DNA of 64,000 nucleotides from Azophilus sp965214305 (GTDB lineage: Bacteria; Pseudomonadota; Gammaproteobacteria; Pseudomonadales; Azotimanducaceae), in the NCBI GenBank assembly GCA_965214305.1, contig OZ243949.1, positions 2,480,001-2,544,000 of the forward strand, read 5' to 3'. A program made the position numbers and the translations under genes. The notes beneath the pieces are model-generated. The model was not told the DNA's origin, ran no database searches, and saw nothing but the letters and a program-made list of their open reading frames with translations. Of this stretch, positions 34,754-42,574 are shown in pieces (position 1 is the stretch's first letter; each line of letters opens with the position of its first letter).

Positions 34754-35570
34754 GCGGCCTGCCCCGGCGGCCATAGCCTTGTTCGGTTAGCGTCGTCTCG
34801 TTTGTGGCGCAGATTACGGCGGTGCTGGCTCTTGTACCGTAGTCCTCGCCGACGATGAAGCAGGGAGCGATGCGCCGTTCGAATTCCAGCGGCTGGCCCC
34901 GGCGGGGGAGCCTATCATCAGAGGCTGTGCGATCGTTGCGTAAAAGCTTGATGATGGCATCTTCCATCGGCCCTTGTTGGGCTATCTGCCGCGAGGGCTC
35001 GATGCCATGCGCCGATGGCGTTGGCGAACCGCGTACCGGGTAAGCTTGGTTGACCACCCGCCGCAGGCTTTCGATGCCATCCACCACCTTTGGCCAGCGC
35101 GCCCCGAACTCGGCATTGGTTAGCCCGTGGTAGCCCGGTTCAAGGGCCTGGGTTGGGCCGCGATTGGATGTGCAGACCAGCGTCTCGCCATCCCACAGCA
35201 ATAGGTTAAACCCCTCGTAGTCGCCGCCGCGCAGCGCCCGGGCATATTCCATGGCACGGATATGGCCGTGTAAAAAATTGCTCGCCAACGCACCTCGGGA
35301 ATGGGTTGGTTGTGATGCCTCGTTGGTTGGGGCTGCGGGCAAAGGTTGCAAGTCCGCACTGGCGAAGTTGGTTATGGCGGCGAAGTGTCCGCGTCGGTTT
35401 ACACCGAGCCAGGTGCCGCTGGCGATTTTGTCGCGGCCCGCCAGCACGGCCGGGGCATCGGGCCAAAAGTGTGCGGATTGCGCTGGCCGGTCGTAGAATT
35501 CATCCCGGTTTGCGGCAACAATCAGGGGCATTCCGGGAAGCACCCGGTAGGCAAACAGAATGAGACACAT
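34719..35570 (-). CDS. NRDE / TANGO2-like family protein
   Basis: This 283-residue protein begins MCLILFAYRVLPGMPLIVAANRDEFYDRP, with the Asn-Arg-Asp-Glu motif that names the family. GTWLGVNRRGHFAAITNF and GLTNAEFGARWPKVVDGI are also typical. The N-terminal Cys2 could be a nucleophile exposed after Met removal, as in Ntn hydrolases. The eukaryotic relative TANGO2 is linked to haem and lipid handling, but the bacterial role is unknown. Two low-complexity stretches (PAAPTNEASQPTHSRGALA and RGSPTPSAHGIEPSRQIAQQ) interrupt the fold. A palindrome ATTCATGAAT sits just upstream of the start. Confidence 0.85.
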   Translation of the reverse strand: MCLILFAYRVLPGMPLIVAANRDEFYDRPAQSAHFWPDAPAVLAGRDKIASGTWLGVNRRGHFAAITNFASADLQPLPAAPTNEASQPTHSRGALASNFLHGHIRAMEYARALRGGDYEGFNLLLWDGETLVCTSNRGPTQALEPGYHGLTNAEFGARWPKVVDGIESLRRVVNQAYPVRGSPTPSAHGIEPSRQIAQQGPMEDAIIKLLRNDRTASDDRLPRRGQPLEFERRIAPCFIVGEDYGTRASTAVICATNETTLTEQGYGRRGRPLKRVRFQLSLR

Positions 35571-35582
35571 CTAACCGGACCT

Positions 35583-35599
35583 ATTCATGAATGAACGAC
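35583..35599. promoter_or_regulatory. Palindrome shared by the NRDE and aceK start regions
   Basis: The motif CyATTCATGAATGAACG occurs here, about 13 bases upstream of the NRDE start, and again over the aceK start codon (39999-40018). It contains a perfect palindrome ATTCATGAAT (CATTCATGAATG at aceK). It could be an operator for a shared regulator or another interspersed repeat. Confidence 0.3.
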
Positions 35600-35652
35600 C
35601 GCGGCTGACAATAGCAGCGAAAACACCGGCTGTACTGCCGCCGCTTACAGGA

Positions 35653-35742
35653 GGTAGTGGCTCAGTTTCAATTTCCGCCGCCGCGGAGACCACGCCTGCC
35701 TTGGGCTGCGGTAACGAAGATTTTCCAAATTGAGCCACTACC
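35653..35742 (+). mobile_element. 90-bp MITE, copy 1
   Basis: The element has inverted ends GGTAGTGGCTCAGTTT and AAATTGAGCCACTACC. The flanking octamers TTACAGGA (35645-35652) and CTGCAGGA (35743-35750) agree in 6 of 8 positions, consistent with a decayed 8-bp target duplication. It lies between the NRDE gene and lgt. Confidence 0.85.
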
Positions 35743-35826
35743 CTGCAGGACCTGTTCTCAAGTATGCCTGTGCATGCTTTGCGTTCGCGCCCGGGGGCAA
35801 AATCCGGCGCGGGCAGCGCGGTTGCT

Positions 35827-35860
35827 CGCTTTCGCGACTTCCGAAGGCAGAGGCTCTTAG
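35827..35860 (+). repeat. CTAG-family interspersed repeat, copy 5
   Basis: GCTTTCGCGACTTCCGAAGG followed by CAGAGGCTCTTAG, 50 bases upstream of the lgt start. It would be translated if a longer lgt frame were used, which argues for the shorter start. Confidence 0.8.
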
Positions 35861-35910
35861 GCAATCGGGAAAAAATTTTTGGCGCGGTCATAGTCGCCGC
35901 CTCCTTGGCA

Positions 35911-36744
35911 ATGTTGCATTATCCAATCATTGATCCGGTTATCGTATCGCTTGGCCCCTTGGCCGTGCGTTGGTACGGCTTAGCGTATCTGGCTGCGTTC
36001 GCCTTGGCTTGGCGGCTTGGCCAAGTGCAGAGCCGCCGGGCGTTTTCGCACTGGTCGGCCCAGCAGATTGCGGATTTGATTTTCTATGGCGCGGTCGGTG
36101 CCGTGCTTGGCGGGCGCCTCGGCTATGTGCTGTTCTATGCGTTCGAGGGGTTGGTGCGCGACCCGCTGCTGCTCTTCAAGATATGGGATGGCGGCATGTC
36201 GTTTCACGGCGGCCTGCTTGGTGTGATTGCCGCCATGGTTTGGTATGGCCGGCGCTTGAGCCGGGGTTTTTGGCAAGTTGCGGACTTTCTCGCGCCTCTG
36301 GTGCCCACCGGCTTGGGTTTGGGGCGTTTGGGCAATTTCGCCAACACGGAATTGCCTGGCCGTGTTACCGAGATGCCCTGGGGTTTGGTTTATCCTTGCA
36401 CCGCTGATGCGGTTCGCAACATCAACGTGCTTTGTACCGGCCCTTGGGAAGCCTTTGCTCGGCACCCCTCGCCGCTGTATCAAGCATTTGCCGAGGGCGT
36501 GGTCTTGTTCGCGCTGGTTTGGTGGGTGGCTGCCCGCCCGCGTCCCGCCGGACTGGTTTCGGGAATCTTCCTGCTGGGTTACGGCTTGGTGCGATTTGTC
36601 ACCGAGTGGTTCCGCGCACCCGATGGGCACATCGGCTTTCTCGCCTTTGATTGGCTGACGATGGGGCAGTTGTTGTCCTTGCCCATGGTGTTTGTTGGTG
36701 TGCTCGTGGTTGCGTGGGCATTGCGCCGGCGGCAATCCACCTGA
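35911..36744 (+). CDS. lgt: Phosphatidylglycerol-prolipoprotein diacylglyceryl transferase
   Basis: This inner-membrane enzyme of 277 residues adds diacylglycerol to the lipobox cysteine of prolipoproteins. The start MLHYPIIDPVIVSLGPLAVRWYGL is canonical. FYGAVGAVLGGRLGYVLFY, GGMSFHGGLLGVI (catalytic His) and GLGRLGNFANTELPGRVTE (the Lgt signature with conserved Arg, Asn and Glu) are all present, as is HPSPLYQAFAEG. The stop codon TGA is the first codon of TGAGCCACTACC, which equals the end of the MITE, so the gene 3' end seems to derive from a MITE remnant. thyA follows after 126 bases. Confidence 0.96.
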   Translation: MLHYPIIDPVIVSLGPLAVRWYGLAYLAAFALAWRLGQVQSRRAFSHWSAQQIADLIFYGAVGAVLGGRLGYVLFYAFEGLVRDPLLLFKIWDGGMSFHGGLLGVIAAMVWYGRRLSRGFWQVADFLAPLVPTGLGLGRLGNFANTELPGRVTEMPWGLVYPCTADAVRNINVLCTGPWEAFARHPSPLYQAFAEGVVLFALVWWVAARPRPAGLVSGIFLLGYGLVRFVTEWFRAPDGHIGFLAFDWLTMGQLLSLPMVFVGVLVVAWALRRRQST

Positions 36745-36753
36745 GCCACTACC
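36742..36753 (+). repeat. 12-bp MITE-end remnant at the lgt stop codon
   Basis: TGAGCCACTACC, identical to the terminal 12 bases of the 90-bp MITE, begins with the lgt stop codon. Only the end is recognisable. Confidence 0.55.
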
Positions 36754-36870
36754 ATTTCCCACTGGCTGTTGTGCTCATAAAAGCCGCTTGTCACAATTTG
36801 TTGTGGTCTTGGGAATCAAATAGATAACTCCCGTATTGAGTAGACGATGCAGTTAACCATATAAACCCCA

Positions 36871-37665
36871 ATGCAACAGTACCTAGACCTACTGCGCCTT
36901 GTGCGCGATGCGGGCGTCCACCGGGGCGACCGAACCGGCACCGGCACCCGCAGCGTTTTTGGCCACCAGATGCGCTTCGATTTAAGTGCGGGGTTTCCCC
37001 TGGTGACCACCAAGAAGGTGGTCTTTCGCCTGATTGCGCATGAGCTGCTTTGGTTTCTTTCCGGCAGCACCAACATCAAATACCTGCTCGATAACAACGT
37101 ACACATTTGGGATGAGTGGGCGGATGAAAACGGCGAACTTGGGCCGGTGTACGGCTCGCAGTGGCGCTCGTGGCCGGCCCCGGACGGCACCGCCATCGAC
37201 CAGATTGCCGGGGTGCTGAGCAGCATTCGCGAAAACCCGAACTCGCGCCGCCATATCGTCAGCGCTTGGAATGTGGCCCTGGTTGACAGTATGGCGTTGC
37301 CGCCCTGCCATACACTGTTCCAGTTCTATGTGGCCGAGGGCAAGCTCTCTTGCCAGCTGTATCAGCGCAGCGCGGACCTCTTTCTCGGCGTTCCATTTAA
37401 TATCGCCTCCTATGCGCTGCTCACCTTGATGGTCGCCCAGGTTACCGGATTGCGGCCCGGTGAGTTTGTACACACCTTCGGCGATGCCCATCTCTACGAC
37501 AACCATCTCGAACAGGTCGAGCTGCAGCTTGGGCGCGCACCCTTGCCTCCGCCTTCGTTGCGGTTGAATCCGGCGGTGCATGATCTATTTGACTTCAACA
37601 TTGACGATTTTGAGCTGCTCAACTATCGCTGCCACGATGCCATCAAGGCGCCTGTAGCGGTTTAA
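36871..37665 (+). CDS. thyA: Thymidylate synthase
   Basis: This 264-residue enzyme methylates dUMP to dTMP with methylene-THF. The sequence matches E. coli ThyA in length and order: MQQYLDLLRLVRDAGVHRGDRTGTGT, SAGFPLVTTKKV, HELLWFLSGSTNIKYL, the catalytic Cys in LPPCHTLFQFYV (about residue 146), QRSADLFLGVPFNIASYALL and GDAHLYDNHLEQ. The lgt-thyA order is common in gammaproteobacteria. No partner dihydrofolate reductase gene follows; gene debris does. Confidence 0.97.
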   Translation: MQQYLDLLRLVRDAGVHRGDRTGTGTRSVFGHQMRFDLSAGFPLVTTKKVVFRLIAHELLWFLSGSTNIKYLLDNNVHIWDEWADENGELGPVYGSQWRSWPAPDGTAIDQIAGVLSSIRENPNSRRHIVSAWNVALVDSMALPPCHTLFQFYVAEGKLSCQLYQRSADLFLGVPFNIASYALLTLMVAQVTGLRPGEFVHTFGDAHLYDNHLEQVELQLGRAPLPPPSLRLNPAVHDLFDFNIDDFELLNYRCHDAIKAPVAV

Positions 37666-37675
37666 ATCCGGGGAA

Positions 37676-37890
37676 TCATTTGAATACGTCTTTGACGATA
37701 GACGCTGCGGTGGCCTTGATGGTGGCGAAAGTGAGATCCTGGCTTTTCTCGGAAATCAGACTCCTTATCTTCTGCCAGCGGGTGTCGTCGCGCACATCGT
37801 CTAGGAATTTGGTTCCCTCTCACGTCAGTCGCAGGCCCATCCACGCAACTTTGTCGAGTGAACTAAAGCGGTTACGATCCTGCCGATGAT
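37676..37890 (-). pseudogene. DUF2513-type protein, C-terminal remnant
   Basis: On the minus strand the frame reads ...LDKVAWMGLRLT-stop-EGTKFLDDVRDDTRWQKIR and ends ATAASIVKDVFK. The pattern FLDDVRDDTRWxKI followed by a C-terminal helix is that of the DUF2513 family of small mobile-element proteins. An in-frame TGA interrupts the segment near 37826, where the family usually has Trp. The N-terminal half is missing. It is a broken remnant, convergent with thyA (10 bases between stops). Confidence 0.6.
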
Positions 37891-37926
37891 TCTCCGGTTC
37901 CCTCTCCTGCGTCTCTTGTTTAGCTG

Positions 37927-38120
37927 GTGCGCCTGCTAGTCAATTTGATTGTTTGGAACTATTCAAACGGCATGGGTGCTCGCCGTTTTTTTGCCAACAG
38001 ACACGAGGAAATAGCATGGTTCGCCAAGACTAGGCAATATTATTTTGATCTTGATTCAGTACGCGAGCCATACGACGAAAGTACGAAGAGAACATACCGG
38101 AAGGATAAGCGCTTGCGACC
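37927..38120 (+). pseudogene. DNA methyltransferase fragment
   Basis: About 64 codons read LVNLIVWNYSNGMGARRFFA, then NRHEEIAWFAKTRQYYFDLD and SVREPYDESTKRTYRKDKRL. This is the region after the DPPY motif in N4/N6 site-specific DNA methyltransferases (MboII-like), where WNYxNGMxAxRxFxNRHEEIxWFxK is typical. Both the catalytic motif and the C-terminus are missing. The 3' side runs straight into a CTAG-family repeat, suggesting truncation by that repeat. Probably the last trace of a restriction-modification system. Confidence 0.65.
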
Positions 38121-38182
38121 GGCCGACGGGACGGCGATAGCGGCTTTTCGCTTTCGCGACTTCCTGCGGCGCAAGCTCCTAG
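38121..38182 (+). repeat. CTAG-family interspersed repeat, copy 6
   Basis: GGCCGACGGGACGGCGATAG, then GCTTTCGCGACTTCCTGCGG and ending GCAAGCTCCTAG. It shares its longer left part with 12048 onward. Confidence 0.8.
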
Positions 38183-38221
38183 GTCTAGCCGGTCTCACAG
38201 CGTCAGCGCCCGTACCGGCAA

Positions 38222-38245
38222 GTTAATGAGATGGACGAGTTAGCC
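38222..38245. repeat. GTTRATGAGATRGACG repeat at the aceK stop
   Basis: GTTAATGAGATGGACGAGTT followed by AGCC; the aceK stop codon (complement of 38240-38242) lies in it. 58681-58704, at the comF stop, matches 19 of 24 bases with only transitions. Related pieces occur near 55917-55937 and 21966-21990. Confidence 0.5.
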
Positions 38246-40003
38246 TTCTGAAAATCGCTTTTTTCTGCGGTATGGATAGACATCAATGACTTGCCCGGTG
38301 CGGATGGCATCCTGCAATTGCCGCCAGTAGCTCGGTTTGAACAGGTCGCCGTGCAGGTGCTCAAACAGGCGTTTGATCTCTCGTTTGCCGAATAGGAAGC
38401 GGCGTAATTCTTCGGGAAAGACATCGTTTGGCGCGACTGAGTACCAGGGTTCGGCCGCCATCTCCTCCTCAATATTCCGAGGCTCCGGAATTTCCCGGAA
38501 ATTGACATCGGTGAGGTAGCAGATTTCGTCGTAGTCGTAGAACACCACCCGCCCGTGCCGTGTAACGCCGAAATTCTTCAGCAGCATATCGCCGGGGAAG
38601 ATGTTGGCGGCGGCCAGTTGCTTGATGGCGTTGCCATACTCGTCGAGCGCGTCGATGAGCGCCTCGCCCTGGGCGGTGCTGATGTGGAGATTTAGCGGTG
38701 TCATCAAACGCTCGGTATAAAGATGGGCGATGCGAACCGTTTGGCCGTCGATGGCGATGGATGAACCGGCCAGGGTTTGTAGTTCGGCGACCAGGTTCGG
38801 TGCTAGCCGGTCAAGGGGTAGCGCGAGATTTTCAAACTCCTGGGTGTCCGCCATGCGGCCTACCCGGTCGTGGCTTTTGACCATATGGTATCGGTCGCGG
38901 ACATCCTTGGCGGTCACTTCCTTCTGTGGCGCGAACCGATCTTTGATGACCTTGAAAACCGTTTGATAGGAGGGCAGGGTGAACACCGTCATCACCGTGC
39001 CCTTGATGCCTCGCGCAATCACAAATTGATCGTCGGAACCGTGCAGATGATCGAGGAAGTCCCTGTAGAACTCGGTTTTGCCGTGGCGATGCTCGCCGAT
39101 GGACGCATAGAGTTCGTAGCGCCTCTTATTGGGCAGCAGCCCGTGCAGAAATTCCACGAGGCCGAAAGGATAGGACGCATCGACCATGAAGTAGGCGCGC
39201 GTGAAGCTGAATACGATGGAAAGTTCGTCTTCATCGCTGATGAGGGTATCGACATAAACTTGGCGGGAATCATTCAACCCCAACGGCAGGGCGATTGGCC
39301 AAGACCGCCCAGTTTGCCGTAAACGCCCGACGATATAGGTGCCCTTGTTGCGGTAGAAGAGCGAATTTACGGCGTCGATTTCGATTTCTCCGTCCTTGCC
39401 GGTAGCGATGCCCGCTTCTGCGAACGCCGCGATGATATTGGCAATGTCGCCCCCGCGGTCGCGCCACTCGACATCCCCGACCCGTTCGTCCAACAACCGA
39501 TTGAGCATGGCCGCCAACCCGCCAATGGCGGTGTAGGTGCTGAACACCGGCTCTGCGGGCGGCGGCGGAGCATCGACAAAGGATGAATGGACGAACAGGT
39601 GCGCGTCGATGCGGTGGGCATCGCCGACGGCGCGGCGGTAGACGGAATTGAAGACGGTTTCGGCCAGTTCGCCATCCGGCCGCTTGGCGATCAGCTTGCT
39701 GTAGCGCCTTTTTGCTTCCGGCCAGAAAGCCTTATCGGGCAGCGGGCTTTGTCTTGGCGGTACATCAATGTCCTTGAGAATGGCGTCGATGTATTGGCCA
39801 TAAATGCGCAGGCGCGTTGCGCTCGCGCTCTGTACGCCGGGCCAGTCGGCGGCGAGGAATCGCCCCCGTGCCGCAACGGTGATGGCGACAAATTCACGGC
39901 GGTAGGCACGGAAGTGCTCAAAGATGGCATGGGCCACCTGGGCGGTGTTGAGAAGGCCCGCTTTTTCAGGAATGGGTTGCGCCGCCAACCTCGCCACGTT
40001 CAT
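38240..40003 (-). CDS. aceK: Isocitrate dehydrogenase kinase/phosphatase
   Basis: This bifunctional enzyme (587 residues) phosphorylates and dephosphorylates isocitrate dehydrogenase, switching flux between the TCA cycle and the glyoxylate shunt. Family features are VYRRAVGDAHRIDAHLFVHSS, LFYRNKGTYIVGRL, SFTRAYFMVDASYPFGLVEFLHGLLPNKRRYELYASIGEHRHGKTEFYRDF, RGIKGTVMTVFTLPSYQTVFKVIKDRFAPQKEV (ATP-lysine region) and LLKNFGVTRHGRVVFYDYDEICYL (catalytic loop and DYDE). The length is as in E. coli (578). It usually sits with aceBA, but no isocitrate lyase or malate synthase is next to it here. Its stop falls in a short interspersed repeat. Confidence 0.96.
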   Translation of the reverse strand: MNVARLAAQPIPEKAGLLNTAQVAHAIFEHFRAYRREFVAITVAARGRFLAADWPGVQSASATRLRIYGQYIDAILKDIDVPPRQSPLPDKAFWPEAKRRYSKLIAKRPDGELAETVFNSVYRRAVGDAHRIDAHLFVHSSFVDAPPPPAEPVFSTYTAIGGLAAMLNRLLDERVGDVEWRDRGGDIANIIAAFAEAGIATGKDGEIEIDAVNSLFYRNKGTYIVGRLRQTGRSWPIALPLGLNDSRQVYVDTLISDEDELSIVFSFTRAYFMVDASYPFGLVEFLHGLLPNKRRYELYASIGEHRHGKTEFYRDFLDHLHGSDDQFVIARGIKGTVMTVFTLPSYQTVFKVIKDRFAPQKEVTAKDVRDRYHMVKSHDRVGRMADTQEFENLALPLDRLAPNLVAELQTLAGSSIAIDGQTVRIAHLYTERLMTPLNLHISTAQGEALIDALDEYGNAIKQLAAANIFPGDMLLKNFGVTRHGRVVFYDYDEICYLTDVNFREIPEPRNIEEEMAAEPWYSVAPNDVFPEELRRFLFGKREIKRLFEHLHGDLFKPSYWRQLQDAIRTGQVIDVYPYRRKKRFSEG

Positions 40004-40028
40004 TCATGAATGGGTCGGGCAGATGCCC

Positions 40029-40349
40029 CTAGTCCGCAGCTTGGCTTGCCGGTTGCAGCAAGGCTTCGACTCGTGCCAAACGTTGAGCAAGGTCGGCGTG
40101 GTCTTTTTGCAAGCCATCAAAACGCTTGCCGATATCGCCCTTGAAGTCGGCGTGGTCTTTTTTCAGGTCGTCGATGCGCTTACCGATGTCGCTCTTGAAG
40201 TCGGCATGGTCTTTCTTCAGGCCGTCGATGCGTTTGCCGATGTCGTTCTTGAGATCGCGGTAATCCGCCTTCAGGTCACGCATCAAGTAGGTCACCACCG
40301 CCAGTATCAACGCGGGCGGAAAGTAGACATGCACCAGCTCCATGTTCAC
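40029..40349 (-). CDS. Membrane-anchored coiled-coil protein with 18-residue tandem repeats
   Basis: This 106-residue protein has an N-terminal membrane helix (HVYFPPALILAVVTYLM). A coiled coil follows, made of about three near-identical 18-residue units (DIGKRIDGLKKDHADFKS, DIGKRIDDLKKDHADFKG, DIGKRFDGLQKDHADLAQ), and it ends LARVEALLQPASQAAD. The 54-bp DNA units are nearly identical, so unit number could vary by slippage. The gene lies 25 bases downstream of the aceK start region, upstream of aceK on the same strand. The function is unknown. Confidence 0.7.
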   Translation of the reverse strand: MNMELVHVYFPPALILAVVTYLMRDLKADYRDLKNDIGKRIDGLKKDHADFKSDIGKRIDDLKKDHADFKGDIGKRFDGLQKDHADLAQRLARVEALLQPASQAAD

Positions 40350-40423
40350 CCTCGTATAAAAGCGGAAAAGCTGCCGCTCAGTGTATCACCCCCATACCGC
40401 ACCCGGGGAGGGAGTTAGTGATA

Positions 40424-40513
40424 GGTAGTGGCTCAGTTTGAATTTCCGCCGCCGTAGAGACCAAGCCCGCGTTGGGCTCCGGTAACGAAGATTTTCCAAA
40501 TTGAGCCACTACC
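40424..40513 (+). mobile_element. 90-bp MITE, copy 2, with perfect 8-bp target duplication
   Basis: Ends are GGTAGTGGCTCAGTTTG and AAATTGAGCCACTACC. The octamer TAGTGATA is repeated exactly at 40416-40423 and 40514-40521. The insertion hit the last codons of the neighbouring lipoprotein gene. Without the element that gene would stop with TAA; with it the stop is TAG formed at the junction. Confidence 0.93.
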
Positions 40514-40794
40514 TAGTGATAGGTTCTGAGCACATAGCCCTTTTCGACCATGCAGTCGCGATAGGCCTCAAAGGAAGGGGATTCGGTTTGCATTGCCGCG
40601 ATCTGTTCGATGCCGGTCACGTCCTGACAGTTGCCGTTATCGATCTTGTAATCACGCTCTGTTTTGGCGTTTTTAGCTTGCCAGTAATGGGTGGCTTGCA
40701 AGGTGGATTCCATTGCACATGCCATGAAAAGAAAAGGAAAAGATATAAATATCAGCGACTTGATTTTTTTGAGAACGTCCATTTCGACCTCCAT
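40513..40794 (-). CDS. Small putative lipoprotein
   Basis: This is a 93-residue (or 89 from the second Met) protein. A type II signal peptide (KKIKSLIFISFPFLFMACAM) has a Cys at a plausible lipobox, so it is probably membrane-anchored. The mature region contains NCQDVTGIEQIAAMQTESPSFEAYRDCMVEKGYVLRTYH with two further cysteines. The xYRDCMVEKGY ending is common in small outer-membrane lipoproteins of unknown function. The stop codon lies exactly at the junction with MITE copy 2. The upstream region (40795-40915) is AT-rich and likely holds its promoter. Confidence 0.7.
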   Translation of the reverse strand: MEVEMDVLKKIKSLIFISFPFLFMACAMESTLQATHYWQAKNAKTERDYKIDNGNCQDVTGIEQIAAMQTESPSFEAYRDCMVEKGYVLRTYH

Positions 40795-40923
40795 TAGTTT
40801 GGTGGTTATAGGAAATCAATTCCTACGGAATAATGTACCTATCCAAGTTGGCATATGCAACAGGAAAATAGAAAAAATTTTGCACTGATCTCCCCCCAAT
40901 ATCGCAACGCCCGAAAAAAATTT

Positions 40924-41012
40924 GGTAGTGGCTCAATTTGGCAACGCTTCATACCGCAGCCCAACGCGGGTGCGGTCTCTGCGGCAGCGGAAATTGAAAC
41001 TGAGCCACTACC
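40924..41012 (-). mobile_element. 89-bp MITE, copy 3, flanked by AAAAATTT
   Basis: Same family as 40424-40513, in the opposite orientation. AAAAATTT is present at 40916-40923 and 41013-41020, a perfect 8-bp duplication. The second octamer is also the left flank of the IS1595-like composite element that starts at 41021. Confidence 0.92.
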
Positions 41013-41020
41013 AAAAATTT

Positions 41021-41046
41021 GGGAATTATGTAGCAAAATCCGCAAA
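41021..41046 (+). repeat. IS1595-like terminal repeat, left outer end
   Basis: 26 bp beginning GGGAATTATGTAGCAAAATC. Identical to 43972-43997 and to the complement of 45287-45312. Confidence 0.85.
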
Positions 41047-41061
41047 ACCCCATTGTGCATT

Positions 41062-41148
41062 TTGCAGAAAGTTTTGGGACCTATATATTCTGCCTGACCA
41101 CGGCAAAGGTGGTATGATGAGAGCAGTCACAAAACTGGAGGATTCCAG
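41062..41148 (+). promoter_or_regulatory. Cassette promoter and ribosome binding site, copy A
   Basis: A -35 box TTGCAG (41062-41067), a 16-bp spacer and a -10 box TATATT (41084-41089) lie about 60 bases before the ATG at 41149. GGAGG is 7 bases before the ATG. The same arrangement with -10 TATACT is found in copy B (44013-44099). The 140 bases from the terminal repeat through the first four codons differ at only 4 positions between the copies, all transitions. Confidence 0.65.
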
Positions 41149-41692
<544 letters not shown>

Positions 41693-41728
41693 TTGGGCGC
41701 TTGTCGGCACGCTGATTCGGTATTATTA

Positions 41729-41745
41729 GTTTGATGGAGCACTAG
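41729..41745 (+). repeat. Possible IS630-type end left of the Bcr/CflA-PlsC block
   Basis: GTTTGATGGAGCACTAG agrees in 13 of 17 positions with the inverted sequence CTAGTGTTCCGTCACAG at 43581-43597, the edge of the IS630 remnant. The block between could have been bounded by IS630 ends. The Bcr/CflA stop codon lies in this end. Confidence 0.35.
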
Positions 41746-42574
41746 TAACCTTCCGCGCCGTCTTCTTCAAGCGCCCCGTCAGGCCGTGGAATGGCCGACA
41801 CAATAAGATTGCCGACGACAATGCCGCCGATCATCGTGTAGACCATCGGTCTTAAGCTACCGTCATGGAGAAAGCCAGACAAGGCGCCAAGCAGCCCACC
41901 CATGAGAAACACGCTGATGCCCATCAGCGATGAAGCGCTGCCGACAAGGCGTTTGAAGCGCGTCAAGTAGAGGCCGGACACCGCTGGCCCGATCAAACCG
42001 TTGACACCCATGGCGAGCGCAAGTAAAGGCGTGAACAAAAGCACCGGAATCTCATCTGCGCCGAAGACAAGCGCTGCGAACGCGGTGAAGAACAGCAGTT
42101 GAATGCCTCGTCCAATGCGAAAAAGCAGCGCAGGCGACAATCGCCGGATCAGGCGCGATGCGAGCATGGTGAAACACAGCATCGACACGACATTGGCACC
42201 AAATAGAACGGGAACATCGCCTCGCCGACTGCGAAATATTCAAGGTAGATAAACGACGAATTGGTGATGAACACGAACATCAGACACGACATGCATGCGT
42301 TGCCGAGGATGTACATGAGCGGCACCGGCCTGCCTTGAATGCGTCGGGTCAGCACTGAAACGTACTGCGGCAGAATCGCGTGCCAGCGAATGTGCCGGCC
42401 CGGATTCGGTGCTGTTTCAGGAATCCTCGTGAATGCAATCAGCGCGAACACGCCGTAGAGCCCGAGAAATACAAAGATCGACTCCCAGCCCAATGGCAGC
42501 AGCAAGCTGCCAATCATCGGCGCCAAGAGTGGCGCAATCAGCATGACCACGAAGACGATTGGAAACTTGCGCAC
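41742..42574 (-). pseudogene. Bcr/CflA-family MFS drug exporter, truncated and frameshifted
   Basis: Two overlapping minus-strand frames encode parts of one protein. The upstream frame begins within helix 4-5 (FPIVFVVMLIAPLLAPMIGS) and runs through SIFVFLGLYGVFALIAFTRIPET and NSSFIYLEYFAVGEAMFPFY. The next part continues one base out of frame (FGANVVSMLCFTMLASRL, then LLALAMGVNGLIGPAVSGLY). These are Bcr/CflA multidrug exporter features. About 150-180 N-terminal residues are missing, cut at about 42575 where an unrelated fragment starts on the other strand. The frameshift is near 42210. Not functional as it stands. Confidence 0.8.

Noticed and set aside
40424..41012. CRISPR-like array formed by nearby similar repeats
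   Set aside because: The two similar units are in opposite orientation, about 90 bp long, and each is bounded by its own target duplication. There are no regular spacers and no cas genes.
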